A DNA stretch of 8,528 bases from Acidobacteriaceae bacterium (GTDB lineage Bacteria; Acidobacteriota; Terriglobia; Bryobacterales; Bryobacteraceae): the NCBI GenBank assembly GCA_019239585.1, contig JAFAZU010000322.1:1-8528 (forward strand). Reading direction: 5' to 3'. The position numbers and the translations under genes were made by a program. The notes under the pieces were generated by a model. That model searched no databases. It saw nothing but the letters and a program-made list of their open reading frames with translations, and was not told the DNA's origin. Below, piece after piece: positions 1 to 6,404 of this stretch; positions within the stretch are counted from its first letter, which is position 1, and the number at the start of each line of letters is the position of its first letter.

Positions 1-470
1 CCCATCAGAGCGCCCGCCAGCACCAGAGCGCGCACCCGTGTCAGCCGCCGTACCGCTCGTACCGCCGCCGCTAAAGTGTGCTCGCCAACGAGCGGGATCG
101 TATCAATCGAGATATGCTCGCCACGGATGTTGTGACGGTCCGCTTCAGAGATCGCTCCCAAGGCCACTTGCCCGACTTGCGCCCCACCGCCCATAATAAT
201 GATTCTTTTGCCGTAGATTCTTTGCAGGGACTCCACTGGTTCGACCGAACTGACAACTTTTGACTTTTCTAAATCGGCGATCAACGCCGCAGATGAACCC
301 GGCAGATCCAACTCGAAATAAATACGGGTTCGGTCAGGCAGGTCCTCTACAATAGAAATCGACCGGATATCACCTTGATGGCTAGCAATCACGCCGGTCA
401 ATTCATGCAGTACCCCAGGAGCGCTTTTGGTTGAGATAACCAGACCGACCCTTTCGCTTGCTTCGCTCAG
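1..470 (-). CDS. ACT-domain protein with glycine-rich nucleotide-binding-like motif, partial (C-terminus beyond window)
   Basis: This open frame runs leftward off the window edge, giving about 156 residues of an unfinished protein. The first part (about residues 6-80) has the βαββαβ pattern of an ACT ligand-binding domain: VGLVISTKSAPGVLHELTGV, then DIRSISIVED, then RIYFELDL. At about residues 94-103 comes a β-strand plus glycine-rich turn, RIIIMGGGAQVGQ, as in Rossmann-type dinucleotide-binding proteins. A conserved-looking stretch with HISIDTIPLVGEHTLAAAVRAV follows. The layout resembles uncharacterised ACT-containing proteins (possibly the DUF5612 type); the name is a memory-based guess. 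The upstream frame closes at a TGA (531-533) and has no ATG, GTG or TTG before the ACT domain. I therefore chose CTG at 468-470, which overlaps the kdsC stop as CTGA and has GAGG seven bases upstream. It is translationally coupled to kdsC by position. Ligand and reaction are unknown; small-molecule sensing is an inference from the ACT fold. Confidence 0.7.
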   Translation of the reverse strand, partial: MSEASERVGLVISTKSAPGVLHELTGVIASHQGDIRSISIVEDLPDRTRIYFELDLPGSSAALIADLEKSKVVSSVEPVESLQRIYGKRIIIMGGGAQVGQVALGAISEADRHNIRGEHISIDTIPLVGEHTLAAAVRAVRRLTRVRALVLAGALM

Positions 471-1033
471 GCAGAAACCTCGTATTTCTTCAGCAGCTCG
501 TCCCAGACGCCGCGAGCTTTGAGAAGTACTTCAATGGCCTCCCGGACTGCTCCCGAACCGCCAGAGGTGTCCGTCACAACGTTTGCCGAACTTTTTACTT
601 CCGTTCGCGCATTCGCTGTAGCGAAGGATAGGCCAACACGCCGCATGATGACAACATCCGTCAAATCATCCCCCACGTAGGCTACCTGTTCCGAAGACAC
701 ATTCGCTTCCGACATAATCTTTTCAAATAACGGGATCTTTTCAATGTGCCCCTGGAAGACCCAAGTCATACCGACCTGCTGCGCCCGTTCGAGGGTGGCC
801 GGAGAATCACGTCCGCTAATCACTCCGGTTTTGATGTCGTACCAGGAAAGCCAGCGCAGCGCGATTCCATCTTGCGAATCGAATGCTTTCGTTTCAACCA
901 TTTTGCCGTCCGGACCGGGAAGGAAGTAGAGACGGCCGTCCGTCAATACGCCATCGACATCCATAAGTAGAATTTTGATGTTAGCCGCTAACCTTTGCAG
1001 TTCCGGCTCAGTGAGGGGTGAGTTGATTTGCAT
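467..1033 (-). CDS. kdsC: 3-deoxy-D-manno-octulosonate 8-phosphate phosphatase (KdsC)
   Basis: KdsC removes phosphate from Kdo-8-phosphate, giving free Kdo for the lipopolysaccharide inner core; it acts in the cytoplasm. The 188-residue protein has the family's usual short length, with no large cap, as in C0-type HAD phosphatases that form tetramers. Visible HAD motifs are DVDGVLTDG (nucleophile Asp25 and acid/base Asp27), VISGR with Ser73, Lys99 in the HIEKI segment, and the acidic GDDLTD motif at 121-126. The TKAFDSQDGIALRWL segment is also typical of KdsC. The ATG at 1033 is the only reasonable start, because the frame closes at a TGA shortly upstream; there is no good Shine-Dalgarno. It is followed with overlap by the ACT-domain gene and lies divergent to tilS. 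Its presence implies a Kdo-containing outer membrane. Related C0 phosphatases act on similar sugar phosphates, so substrate is from family identity. Confidence 0.93.
   Translation of the reverse strand: MQINSPLTEPELQRLAANIKILLMDVDGVLTDGRLYFLPGPDGKMVETKAFDSQDGIALRWLSWYDIKTGVISGRDSPATLERAQQVGMTWVFQGHIEKIPLFEKIMSEANVSSEQVAYVGDDLTDVVIMRRVGLSFATANARTEVKSSANVVTDTSGGSGAVREAIEVLLKARGVWDELLKKYEVSA
478..481 (-). promoter_or_regulatory. Shine-Dalgarno supporting a CTG start
   Basis: Reading the minus strand, GAGG lies within the last codons of kdsC and is followed by seven bases and then CTG at 470-468. Spacing is normal for a ribosome binding site. It supports initiation at the CTG that overlaps the kdsC stop codon, or re-initiation by ribosomes terminating there. 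Confidence 0.45.
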
Positions 1034-1122
1034 GGAGACAGATTGGAAGCGTCAAGGACCTAAAATATCGGTATATCGACAACCTAGTTTATCGGGTCGC
1101 TCAAATAATTCCTCGTTATAAC

Positions 1123-2472
1123 ATGCTATCCGAGGATGACTGCCTTGGCATTGCTGTGTCGGGCGGCGCTGATTCCGTTGTTCTTTTGCACATTCTTCAC
1201 GCCTTATCAGGCGCGTTGAGTCTCCAACTGACAGTTCTGCATATTAATCACAAACTAAGAGGAGCTGACTCGGATGCCGATGAGGAGTTTGTGCGTCGAC
1301 TGGCAGAGTTCTACAACATCCCGATTCTGGTTCAGCACGGGTCGCCACCTCGGACGGGAAACCTGGAACAGGAGGCGCGCCGGATCCGCCAGGCCTTCTT
1401 TCGCCAAGTGAGGCAAGATTGCAACCTGCGAGGAATTGCGCTAGGCCATACCCAGACGGACCAAGCTGAAACCGTCCTGTTCCGGCTATTGAGAGGCTCG
1501 GGCCCTACCGGCTTGGCGGCCATGCCGTTTGTGTCGAAAGATGGGCTGATTCGACCTCTTCTCACGACCAGCCGCGAGGAGGTGCGGGAATTTGCTGAAC
1601 AGAACCAAATAACTTGGCGGGATGATCCTTCTAATCATGATCTCCGTTTTGCCCGCAACCGGCTCCGTCTTAAAACCATCCCCGAACTCGCCCGTGATTT
1701 TAACCCGAGCCTCCGGAGTGTTCTGGCTGGAACCGCAAACATCGCTTGCGAGGAAGAAAACTATTGGCATCGGGTGGTTGAGCGAACCTTTCGTCAGCTT
1801 TCCCAAAGAACTTACCTGGGCATTACTATCGAGCTTAAGACATTTAAAAAGCTACATTTAGCTTTAAGACGCCGAGTGATGCGCCGCGCCATCAAGGAGG
1901 TTCGAGGAACTTTACAATCGGTCGATCTTTCCCATGTTGATTCCATTCTGTCGGTTAGCGAAAGTTTACATGGGCACGACAGAGTTATCATTCCCGGCTT
2001 AGACGCACTGCGCTCGTTCGATCACCTGCTGCTTTGCCGTCCAGGTGCCCTTCAGGGCCGTCCCGGCTATAACTTCGATATTCAGCTTGGGACGACCTAC
2101 CAACTGCCGTTCGGAGGGGGCGAACTTAAAATCATCCGAACTGAGCCGGACGATAAAAATTGTGTTAACTTCAAGAATGAACAAGACTTTTTGATCGACG
2201 AAGCGCATCTAAGTAGCGAGGCTTTGGCCACAGTAGGTTTGCAGGTTCGGAACTGGGAGCCTGGCGACAGGTTGTTGCGAGTTGGGCATACTACTGCGGA
2301 GAAGGTAAAAACACTCTTTCAGGATTATAAAGTTTTGCTTTGGGAGCGACGTTATTGGCCAGTAGTCGTTGCGGGTAGTGAGATTGTTTGGGTTCGCCGC
2401 TTTGGAGTAGCAGCGAACTTCAGCGTCTCGGATGAGAGCCGCTGGGTGCTTCGTATTCTTTATCGTCCCTAG
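1123..2472 (+). CDS. tilS: tRNA(Ile)-lysidine synthetase (TilS)
   Basis: TilS uses ATP to attach lysine to C34 of the CAU anticodon of tRNA-Ile, switching decoding from AUG to AUA; it is cytoplasmic and normally essential. The PP-loop SGGADS is at residues 13-18. The family signature GHTQTDQAETVLFRLLRGSG follows, then RPLL, and WRDDPSN..FARNRLR..TIPEL of the N-terminal catalytic domain. The C-terminal substrate-binding domain contains VRNWEPGDR, KVKTLFQDYKV and IVWVRRFG. The 449 residues are full length. The ATG at 1123 leaves only 12 residues before the PP-loop and has no Shine-Dalgarno. The same frame is open upstream to about 1026 and reads VYRVAQIIPRYNML, which resembles the first helix of TilS proteins, but it offers no ATG, GTG or TTG. 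The true start may therefore lie upstream at ATC (1075) or ATT (1042). ftsH follows 101 bases downstream, possibly in the same transcript. Confidence 0.92.
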   Translation: MLSEDDCLGIAVSGGADSVVLLHILHALSGALSLQLTVLHINHKLRGADSDADEEFVRRLAEFYNIPILVQHGSPPRTGNLEQEARRIRQAFFRQVRQDCNLRGIALGHTQTDQAETVLFRLLRGSGPTGLAAMPFVSKDGLIRPLLTTSREEVREFAEQNQITWRDDPSNHDLRFARNRLRLKTIPELARDFNPSLRSVLAGTANIACEEENYWHRVVERTFRQLSQRTYLGITIELKTFKKLHLALRRRVMRRAIKEVRGTLQSVDLSHVDSILSVSESLHGHDRVIIPGLDALRSFDHLLLCRPGALQGRPGYNFDIQLGTTYQLPFGGGELKIIRTEPDDKNCVNFKNEQDFLIDEAHLSSEALATVGLQVRNWEPGDRLLRVGHTTAEKVKTLFQDYKVLLWERRYWPVVVAGSEIVWVRRFGVAANFSVSDESRWVLRILYRP

Positions 2473-2562
2473 GTGAATCGAAAGGTAGGGAATCGACGTC
2501 TCTCATTAAAGAGGTTGCAATTGGGTGCTTGCACTCGGACTGGCAGCAGGTTTGTCAGGATT

Positions 2563-2566
2563 AAGG
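2563..2566 (+). promoter_or_regulatory. ftsH ribosome binding site
   Basis: AAGG lies seven bases before the ATG at 2574. It is one of the few clear Shine-Dalgarno elements in this window and fixes the ftsH start, which also places the first membrane helix right at the N-terminus as expected for the family. Confidence 0.6.
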
Positions 2567-2573
2567 TGAATCA

Positions 2574-4490
2574 ATGAGTTCAAACGTGAAAACCGCAGTC
2601 TTTTGGGTAGTTATTATCTGTGCGGTTGTTTTGGTGTACATGGCTGTAAAGACCGGTCGTGGTCCCACTCCACAGGAGCTTTCGGTTTCGGATTTTGTCT
2701 CGCAAGTGCAGGACGGCAAGATCAAAGAAGCAAAGATCACGGGTACTGATGTTCAAGGCACGACAGTTGATCAAAGGTCGTACCATACGGTCATCCCGCC
2801 GAACTATCCCGAGATCTACAAAGTCATGCAGGAGAAAGGCGTTAAGTATAGCTGGAAGGATTCCACCGGCAGCGGCTGGATCGGGATTCTTTTTAACGCT
2901 GTACCGGTGCTGATCCTGCTGGGGCTTTGGATTTTTATGATGCGGCAAATGCAGAGCGGCGGCAATAAAGCTTTGAGCTTCGGCAAGAGCCGCGCCCGGC
3001 TACACTCTTCCCAACAGAAGAAAGTGACTTTCAAAGACGTCGCTGGCGTGGAAGAGGCAAAGGAAGAGCTACAGGAAATTATCGAGTTCCTCCGTGAGCC
3101 GCAAAAGTTTCAAAAGCTGGGCGGACGCATCCCGAAAGGCGTGCTTCTGATTGGACCTCCGGGTACCGGTAAAACGCTGCTGGCTCGGGCGATTGCCGGA
3201 GAAGCAAACGTACCGTTCTTCTCCATTTCCGGTTCGGACTTTGTGGAAATGTTTGTCGGCGTTGGCGCCAGCCGTGTTCGTGACCTGTTCGAACAGGGAA
3301 AGAAGAATGCGCCCTGCATCATCTTCATTGATGAAATCGACGCAGTCGGCCGTCATCGCGGCGCTGGTCTTGGCGGCGGCCACGATGAGCGTGAGCAGAC
3401 CTTAAACCAGTTACTGGTCGAAATGGACGGCTTCGAATCCAATGAAGGCGTAATCTTAGTGGCTGCCACGAACCGTCCGGACGTATTAGATCCGGCGCTG
3501 CTTCGTCCAGGCCGTTTTGATCGCCGTGTTGTGGTAGATCGTCCCGATGTGCGCGGTCGTGAAAGCATTCTGAAGGTACATACAAAGAAAACGCCTCTCG
3601 GCGATGACATTGATCTGTCAGTGATTGCACGCGGCACACCGGGCTTTGCAGGCGCGGATCTCGCCAACTTGGTAAACGAAGCGGCTTTGATCGCCGCCCG
3701 TCAGAACCGCAAGGTTGTCACGCAGTACGATTTTGAGCTGGCTAAAGATAAAGTGCTGATGGGCGTTGAGCGCAAAAGCATGATCATCAGCGAAAAGGAA
3801 AAGCGGATGACCGCTTACCACGAAGCTGGCCATGCGCTGGTTGCCGCTCTTCTGGAGCACGCTGACCCGCTGCACAAGGTAACGATCATCCCGCGCGGGA
3901 TGGCGCTTGGCTTGACCATGCAGTTGCCGCTTGACGATAAATTGTCACACGACAAGAAATATCTGCAAACACGGCTGGCTATTCTTATGGGCGGGCGTAT
4001 TGCAGAAGAAATCTTCCTGCAACAGATGACCACAGGCGCAGGCAACGACATCGAGCGCGCTACGGAAATGGCGCACAAGATGGTTTGCGAGTGGGGCATG
4101 AGCGAACTGGGTCCGCTCAGCTTCGGCAAAAAGGACGAGCAGATCTTCCTGGGCCGTGAAATAGCGCAGCATCGCGATTACAGCGAGGCAACTGCCATTA
4201 AGATTGATGAGCAGGTTCGCAAGCTGGTCGAAGACGCTTACAACACTGCCAAGGAGATTATTGAACAGCGTTCGGATGCCATGGTCCGGATCGCTGAGGC
4301 GTTGCTGGAACGCGAAGTTCTTGACGGCTCTGAAGTGATTGATTTAATCAACGGCAAGCCGCTTCAAAAATTGGCGAGCAGCCCCAAAGCGACGACAACC
4401 ACCGCACCTCCCGATGGAGGCACGGTAATCGCGCCGCATCCAAGCAGCCTTCCCGGTTTAGTTGGCGGCGAAAGTCCGCAACCGGCTTAA
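2574..4490 (+). CDS. ftsH: ATP-dependent zinc metalloprotease FtsH
   Basis: FtsH is a hexameric inner-membrane AAA+ protease that extracts and degrades damaged membrane proteins and some regulatory cytoplasmic proteins. In E. coli it sets lipopolysaccharide levels by degrading LpxC. Domains in order: a first membrane helix at about 7-25, a periplasmic domain at about 30-102, and a second helix at about 103-124. The AAA+ module has Walker A GPPGTGKT (194-201), pore-loop MFVG (226-229), Walker B IIFIDEID (249-256), and the second region of homology TNRPDVLDPALLRPGRFDR with arginine fingers Arg314 and Arg317. The M41 protease domain has HEAGH (416-420) and the third zinc ligand Asp492 in TTGAGND. 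All catalytic residues are present. The 638 residues end in a Pro/Thr/Ser-rich tail from about 602, likely disordered. It is followed at once by a strong terminator. Confidence 0.97.
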   Translation: MSSNVKTAVFWVVIICAVVLVYMAVKTGRGPTPQELSVSDFVSQVQDGKIKEAKITGTDVQGTTVDQRSYHTVIPPNYPEIYKVMQEKGVKYSWKDSTGSGWIGILFNAVPVLILLGLWIFMMRQMQSGGNKALSFGKSRARLHSSQQKKVTFKDVAGVEEAKEELQEIIEFLREPQKFQKLGGRIPKGVLLIGPPGTGKTLLARAIAGEANVPFFSISGSDFVEMFVGVGASRVRDLFEQGKKNAPCIIFIDEIDAVGRHRGAGLGGGHDEREQTLNQLLVEMDGFESNEGVILVAATNRPDVLDPALLRPGRFDRRVVVDRPDVRGRESILKVHTKKTPLGDDIDLSVIARGTPGFAGADLANLVNEAALIAARQNRKVVTQYDFELAKDKVLMGVERKSMIISEKEKRMTAYHEAGHALVAALLEHADPLHKVTIIPRGMALGLTMQLPLDDKLSHDKKYLQTRLAILMGGRIAEEIFLQQMTTGAGNDIERATEMAHKMVCEWGMSELGPLSFGKKDEQIFLGREIAQHRDYSEATAIKIDEQVRKLVEDAYNTAKEIIEQRSDAMVRIAEALLEREVLDGSEVIDLINGKPLQKLASSPKATTTTAPPDGGTVIAPHPSSLPGLVGGESPQPA

Positions 4491-4511
4491 ACTGAGTTGG
4501 AATCAAGTCTC

Positions 4512-4554
4512 AAGCTCCCTCCTAGTGGAAACAGCTAGGAGGGAGCTTTTTTAT
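4512..4554 (+). terminator. Strong Rho-independent terminator of ftsH
   Basis: A perfect 14-bp inverted repeat (arms AAGCTCCCTCCTAG at 4512-4525 and CTAGGAGGGAGCTT at 4535-4548) is followed by a T-run (4547-4552, then ATTT). The nine-base loop can add two pairs (TG/CA) around a GAAA tetraloop, leaving one bulged G. The T-run is on the plus side, so it ends ftsH transcription. The oxidoreductase gene arriving from the other side stops at 4555, seven bases away. The same hairpin forms in that transcript but lacks a good U-tract, so its bidirectional action is uncertain. Confidence 0.93.
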
Positions 4555-5667
4555 TTAATCTAAGAGAACAGCTTCGCGAGCCGACGCGCCGGAACCAGCG
4601 GCTCTCAAATACTGCACAGGCCAAGACATCTGCTTATGGAGGTCGGCCGCAGCATGCAAGGGCCAGTAGGGGTCCCGCAGCAACTCGCGGGCAATGAAAA
4701 CCAGATCAGCCTGGCCGGTCCGAATAATGTGGTCGGCCTGCATGGGTTCGATAATCATGCCCACTGTTCCGGTAGGGATGTTTGCTTCCCGGCGAATCCT
4801 CTCGGCAAACGGCGTTTGATAACCGGGCCCCACAGGAATTTTCACGTGGGGAACCAGCCCTCCTGACGATACATCGATCAGGTTGACATTCCCCTGCTTC
4901 AACAGCTTTGCCAGTTCCACGGACTGCTCAATGTCCCAACCACCATCGGCCCAGTCAGTCGCAGAGATCCGGACAGTAAGGGCCCTCTCGTGCGGCCATT
5001 CTTCCTGCACCGCTTTGATCACTTCCAGCAAAAGCCGAGTTCGATTTTCAAAGGAACCGCCGTACTCATCGCTTCTTTTATTGCTCAGCGGCGATAAAAA
5101 CTCATGCAGAAGGTAGCCATGCGCGGCGTGAACTTCAATCAGGTCAAAACCGATTTGCCCGGCGCGCCGCGCAGCCGTCGCAAAATCGTCAATTACCTTG
5201 CGAATGCCGGTTTTATCAAGAGCATAAGGTTTGGGATAGTTATCGGCAAACGGAATCTCGCTGGGAGCAACGACATTTGTCCAGCCTCCTTCTTCGGGAG
5301 GCATCCATCGCTCCTCTTCCCAAGGCACGGCCATACTGGCTTTACGACCGGCGTGCGCCAGTTGCACACCAATGTAGGAGCCTTGCCCATGCACAAACTC
5401 TGCAATCCCTTGAAGTTTGGGGATGTGCTCATCTTTCCAAAGGCCGAGGTCGCCTGGCGTGATACGCCCCTCAGGAGAAACGGAAGTGGCTTCCACGATT
5501 ACTAAACCAGCGCCGCCCACAGCACGGCTCCCCAGGTGAACAAGGTGCCAATCTGTCGCAAAGCCATCCGTGCTTGAATACTGGCACATTGGAGACACAG
5601 CAATGCGGTTCGGAAGGCGCAAGCCAGCAAGGGTGAGAGGCGAAAATAAATCCGCTGTTTCAGTCAT
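4555..5667 (-). CDS. NADH:flavin oxidoreductase / old yellow enzyme family (YqjM-like)
   Basis: This is a flavin (FMN) ene-reductase-type TIM barrel. Such enzymes use NAD(P)H to reduce activated C=C bonds of enals, enones or nitro compounds; the physiological substrate is usually unknown. The 370 residues match the short YqjM class. SPMCQYS carries the redox-tuning Cys28 typical of that class, followed by DWHLVHLGSRAVGGAGLVIVEAT. HAGRKA is at 105-110, the substrate-anchoring pair His180 and His183 lies in VHAAHGYLLHEFLSPLSN.R.DEYGGS, and VRISATDW contains Arg234. The C-terminal phosphate-binding part includes GTVGMI and DLVFIARELLRDPYWP, and WPVQYLRA resembles the C-terminal end of YqjM. I chose ATG at 5667 over a TTG at 5736 because AGGAGA precedes it by ten bases and family homology begins there. 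It is cytoplasmic, divergent from the HAD gene, and possibly co-regulated with it. Confidence 0.92.
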   Translation of the reverse strand: MTETADLFSPLTLAGLRLPNRIAVSPMCQYSSTDGFATDWHLVHLGSRAVGGAGLVIVEATSVSPEGRITPGDLGLWKDEHIPKLQGIAEFVHGQGSYIGVQLAHAGRKASMAVPWEEERWMPPEEGGWTNVVAPSEIPFADNYPKPYALDKTGIRKVIDDFATAARRAGQIGFDLIEVHAAHGYLLHEFLSPLSNKRSDEYGGSFENRTRLLLEVIKAVQEEWPHERALTVRISATDWADGGWDIEQSVELAKLLKQGNVNLIDVSSGGLVPHVKIPVGPGYQTPFAERIRREANIPTGTVGMIIEPMQADHIIRTGQADLVFIARELLRDPYWPLHAAADLHKQMSWPVQYLRAAGSGASAREAVLLD

Positions 5668-5677
5668 AGAAAGCGTC

Positions 5678-5683
5678 TCTCCT
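5678..5683 (-). promoter_or_regulatory. Ribosome binding site of the oxidoreductase gene
   Basis: AGGAGA on the minus strand lies ten bases before the ATG at 5667. The spacing is a little long, but it is the best Shine-Dalgarno nearby and decides against the longer TTG-initiated frame from 5736. Confidence 0.55.
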
Positions 5684-5712
5684 TTGACGTTGGCTTTTAA
5701 GAAGTAATCATC

Positions 5713-5724
5713 CGTAAGCTTACG
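5713..5724. promoter_or_regulatory. 12-bp perfect palindrome in divergent intergenic region, putative operator
   Basis: CGTAAGCTTACG is its own reverse complement and lies between the divergent oxidoreductase (start 5667) and HAD hydrolase (start 5736) genes. A dimeric regulator binding here could control both. A TTGACG box at 5684-5689 might be a -35 element for the rightward gene, but no convincing -10 is visible. No regulator gene is in the window, so function is inferred only from symmetry and position. Confidence 0.35.
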
Positions 5725-5735
5725 TGTAAATATCA

Positions 5736-6404
5736 ATGCCGAAAGTTGTTCTGTTCGACGTAAATGAAACTCTGCTCGACACCCACGCCCTTCAACCGGA
5801 ATTAACAGGTCTTTTGGGGAAGAGTGTTTCCCTGCGCGAATGGTTTTTGGAGGTACTGCAGCACACTCTGGTCATGAACGAAGTTAAGGAGTACCGTCCA
5901 TTCGGCGAAATTGCCGAAGCAGTGTTGCAAATGACTGCCAACAGCCAAGGCCGTCAACTTCAGCCTGATGAGATCGAAGCAGTTCGGAAGAAACTTGCCT
6001 CTTTACCACCCTATGCGGATGTGAGGGCTGCCTTGCAGAGGCTGAAAGATCATGGACTGCGATTAGGAACGCTCACCAACTCCAGTGCGGACAGCCAGGA
6101 GCAGCAACTAAAGAAAGCGGGATTGACAGACTACTTTGAGAGAATGCTGTCCGTCGATTCGGTCCGGCGCTTCAAGCCAGCGCCCGAGACTTACCAATAT
6201 GCAGCTCATACGTTGGGTGTTCAACCGCAAGATGTACTGCTGGTAGCGGCGCACGGATGGGACGTATTCGGCGCCATGAAAGCCGGATGTCAGGCTGCAC
6301 TGGTAAAGCGCCCTGAGAAAGCAGTGTTTCCGCTGGGTCCACACCCTCAATTCATGGCCGATAACTTGGTCGTGTTAGCAGATCAGATTACCTCAAATCG
6401 TTGA
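5736..6404 (+). CDS. Haloacid dehalogenase-type II-like HAD hydrolase
   Basis: This 222-residue cytoplasmic HAD-superfamily protein resembles the 2-haloacid dehalogenase (type II) group, which hydrolyses carbon-halogen bonds through an Asp-ester intermediate. Motif I is LFDVNETLLD with nucleophile Asp8. Position +2 is Asn10 rather than the Asp used by phosphatases, so dephosphorylation is unlikely. Motif II is LTNSS (Thr113, Asn114), motif III is Lys147 in RRFKPAPETY, and motif IV is VAAHGWDVFGA with Asp176. A helical cap lies between about residues 16 and 95, and EWF at about 35-37 fits this group. Length is normal for the family. The start ATG has no clear Shine-Dalgarno. It is divergent from the oxidoreductase and overlaps the PIN-TRAM gene by 12 bases tail to tail. 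Dehalogenase activity is a family inference; many such proteins have unknown natural substrates. Confidence 0.85.
   Translation: MPKVVLFDVNETLLDTHALQPELTGLLGKSVSLREWFLEVLQHTLVMNEVKEYRPFGEIAEAVLQMTANSQGRQLQPDEIEAVRKKLASLPPYADVRAALQRLKDHGLRLGTLTNSSADSQEQQLKKAGLTDYFERMLSVDSVRRFKPAPETYQYAAHTLGVQPQDVLLVAAHGWDVFGAMKAGCQAALVKRPEKAVFPLGPHPQFMADNLVVLADQITSNR

Noticed and set aside
71..263. Short open frames on both strands near the left edge
   Set aside because: They lie within the ACT-domain gene in other frames and show no family features.
1034..1122. Divergent kdsC/tilS promoter pair
   Set aside because: The gap is AT-rich and must hold some promoter, but I could not find a -35/-10 pair with good spacing in either direction, so none is annotated.
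2473..2573. Separate ftsH promoter or tilS terminator
   Set aside because: Only weak dyads (for example GTGC-TT-GCAC) and no convincing -10 or T-tailed hairpin are present; co-transcription with tilS is at least as likely.
3069..3667. Several open frames on the minus strand opposite ftsH
   Set aside because: They overlap the highly conserved AAA+ core of ftsH and their translations have no recognisable domain; they are antisense shadows.
4555..5736. Longer oxidoreductase reading frame starting at TTG 5736
   Set aside because: The extra 23 residues do not look like family sequence and would put the start codon at the first base of the divergent gene; AGGAGA and ATG at 5667 fit better.
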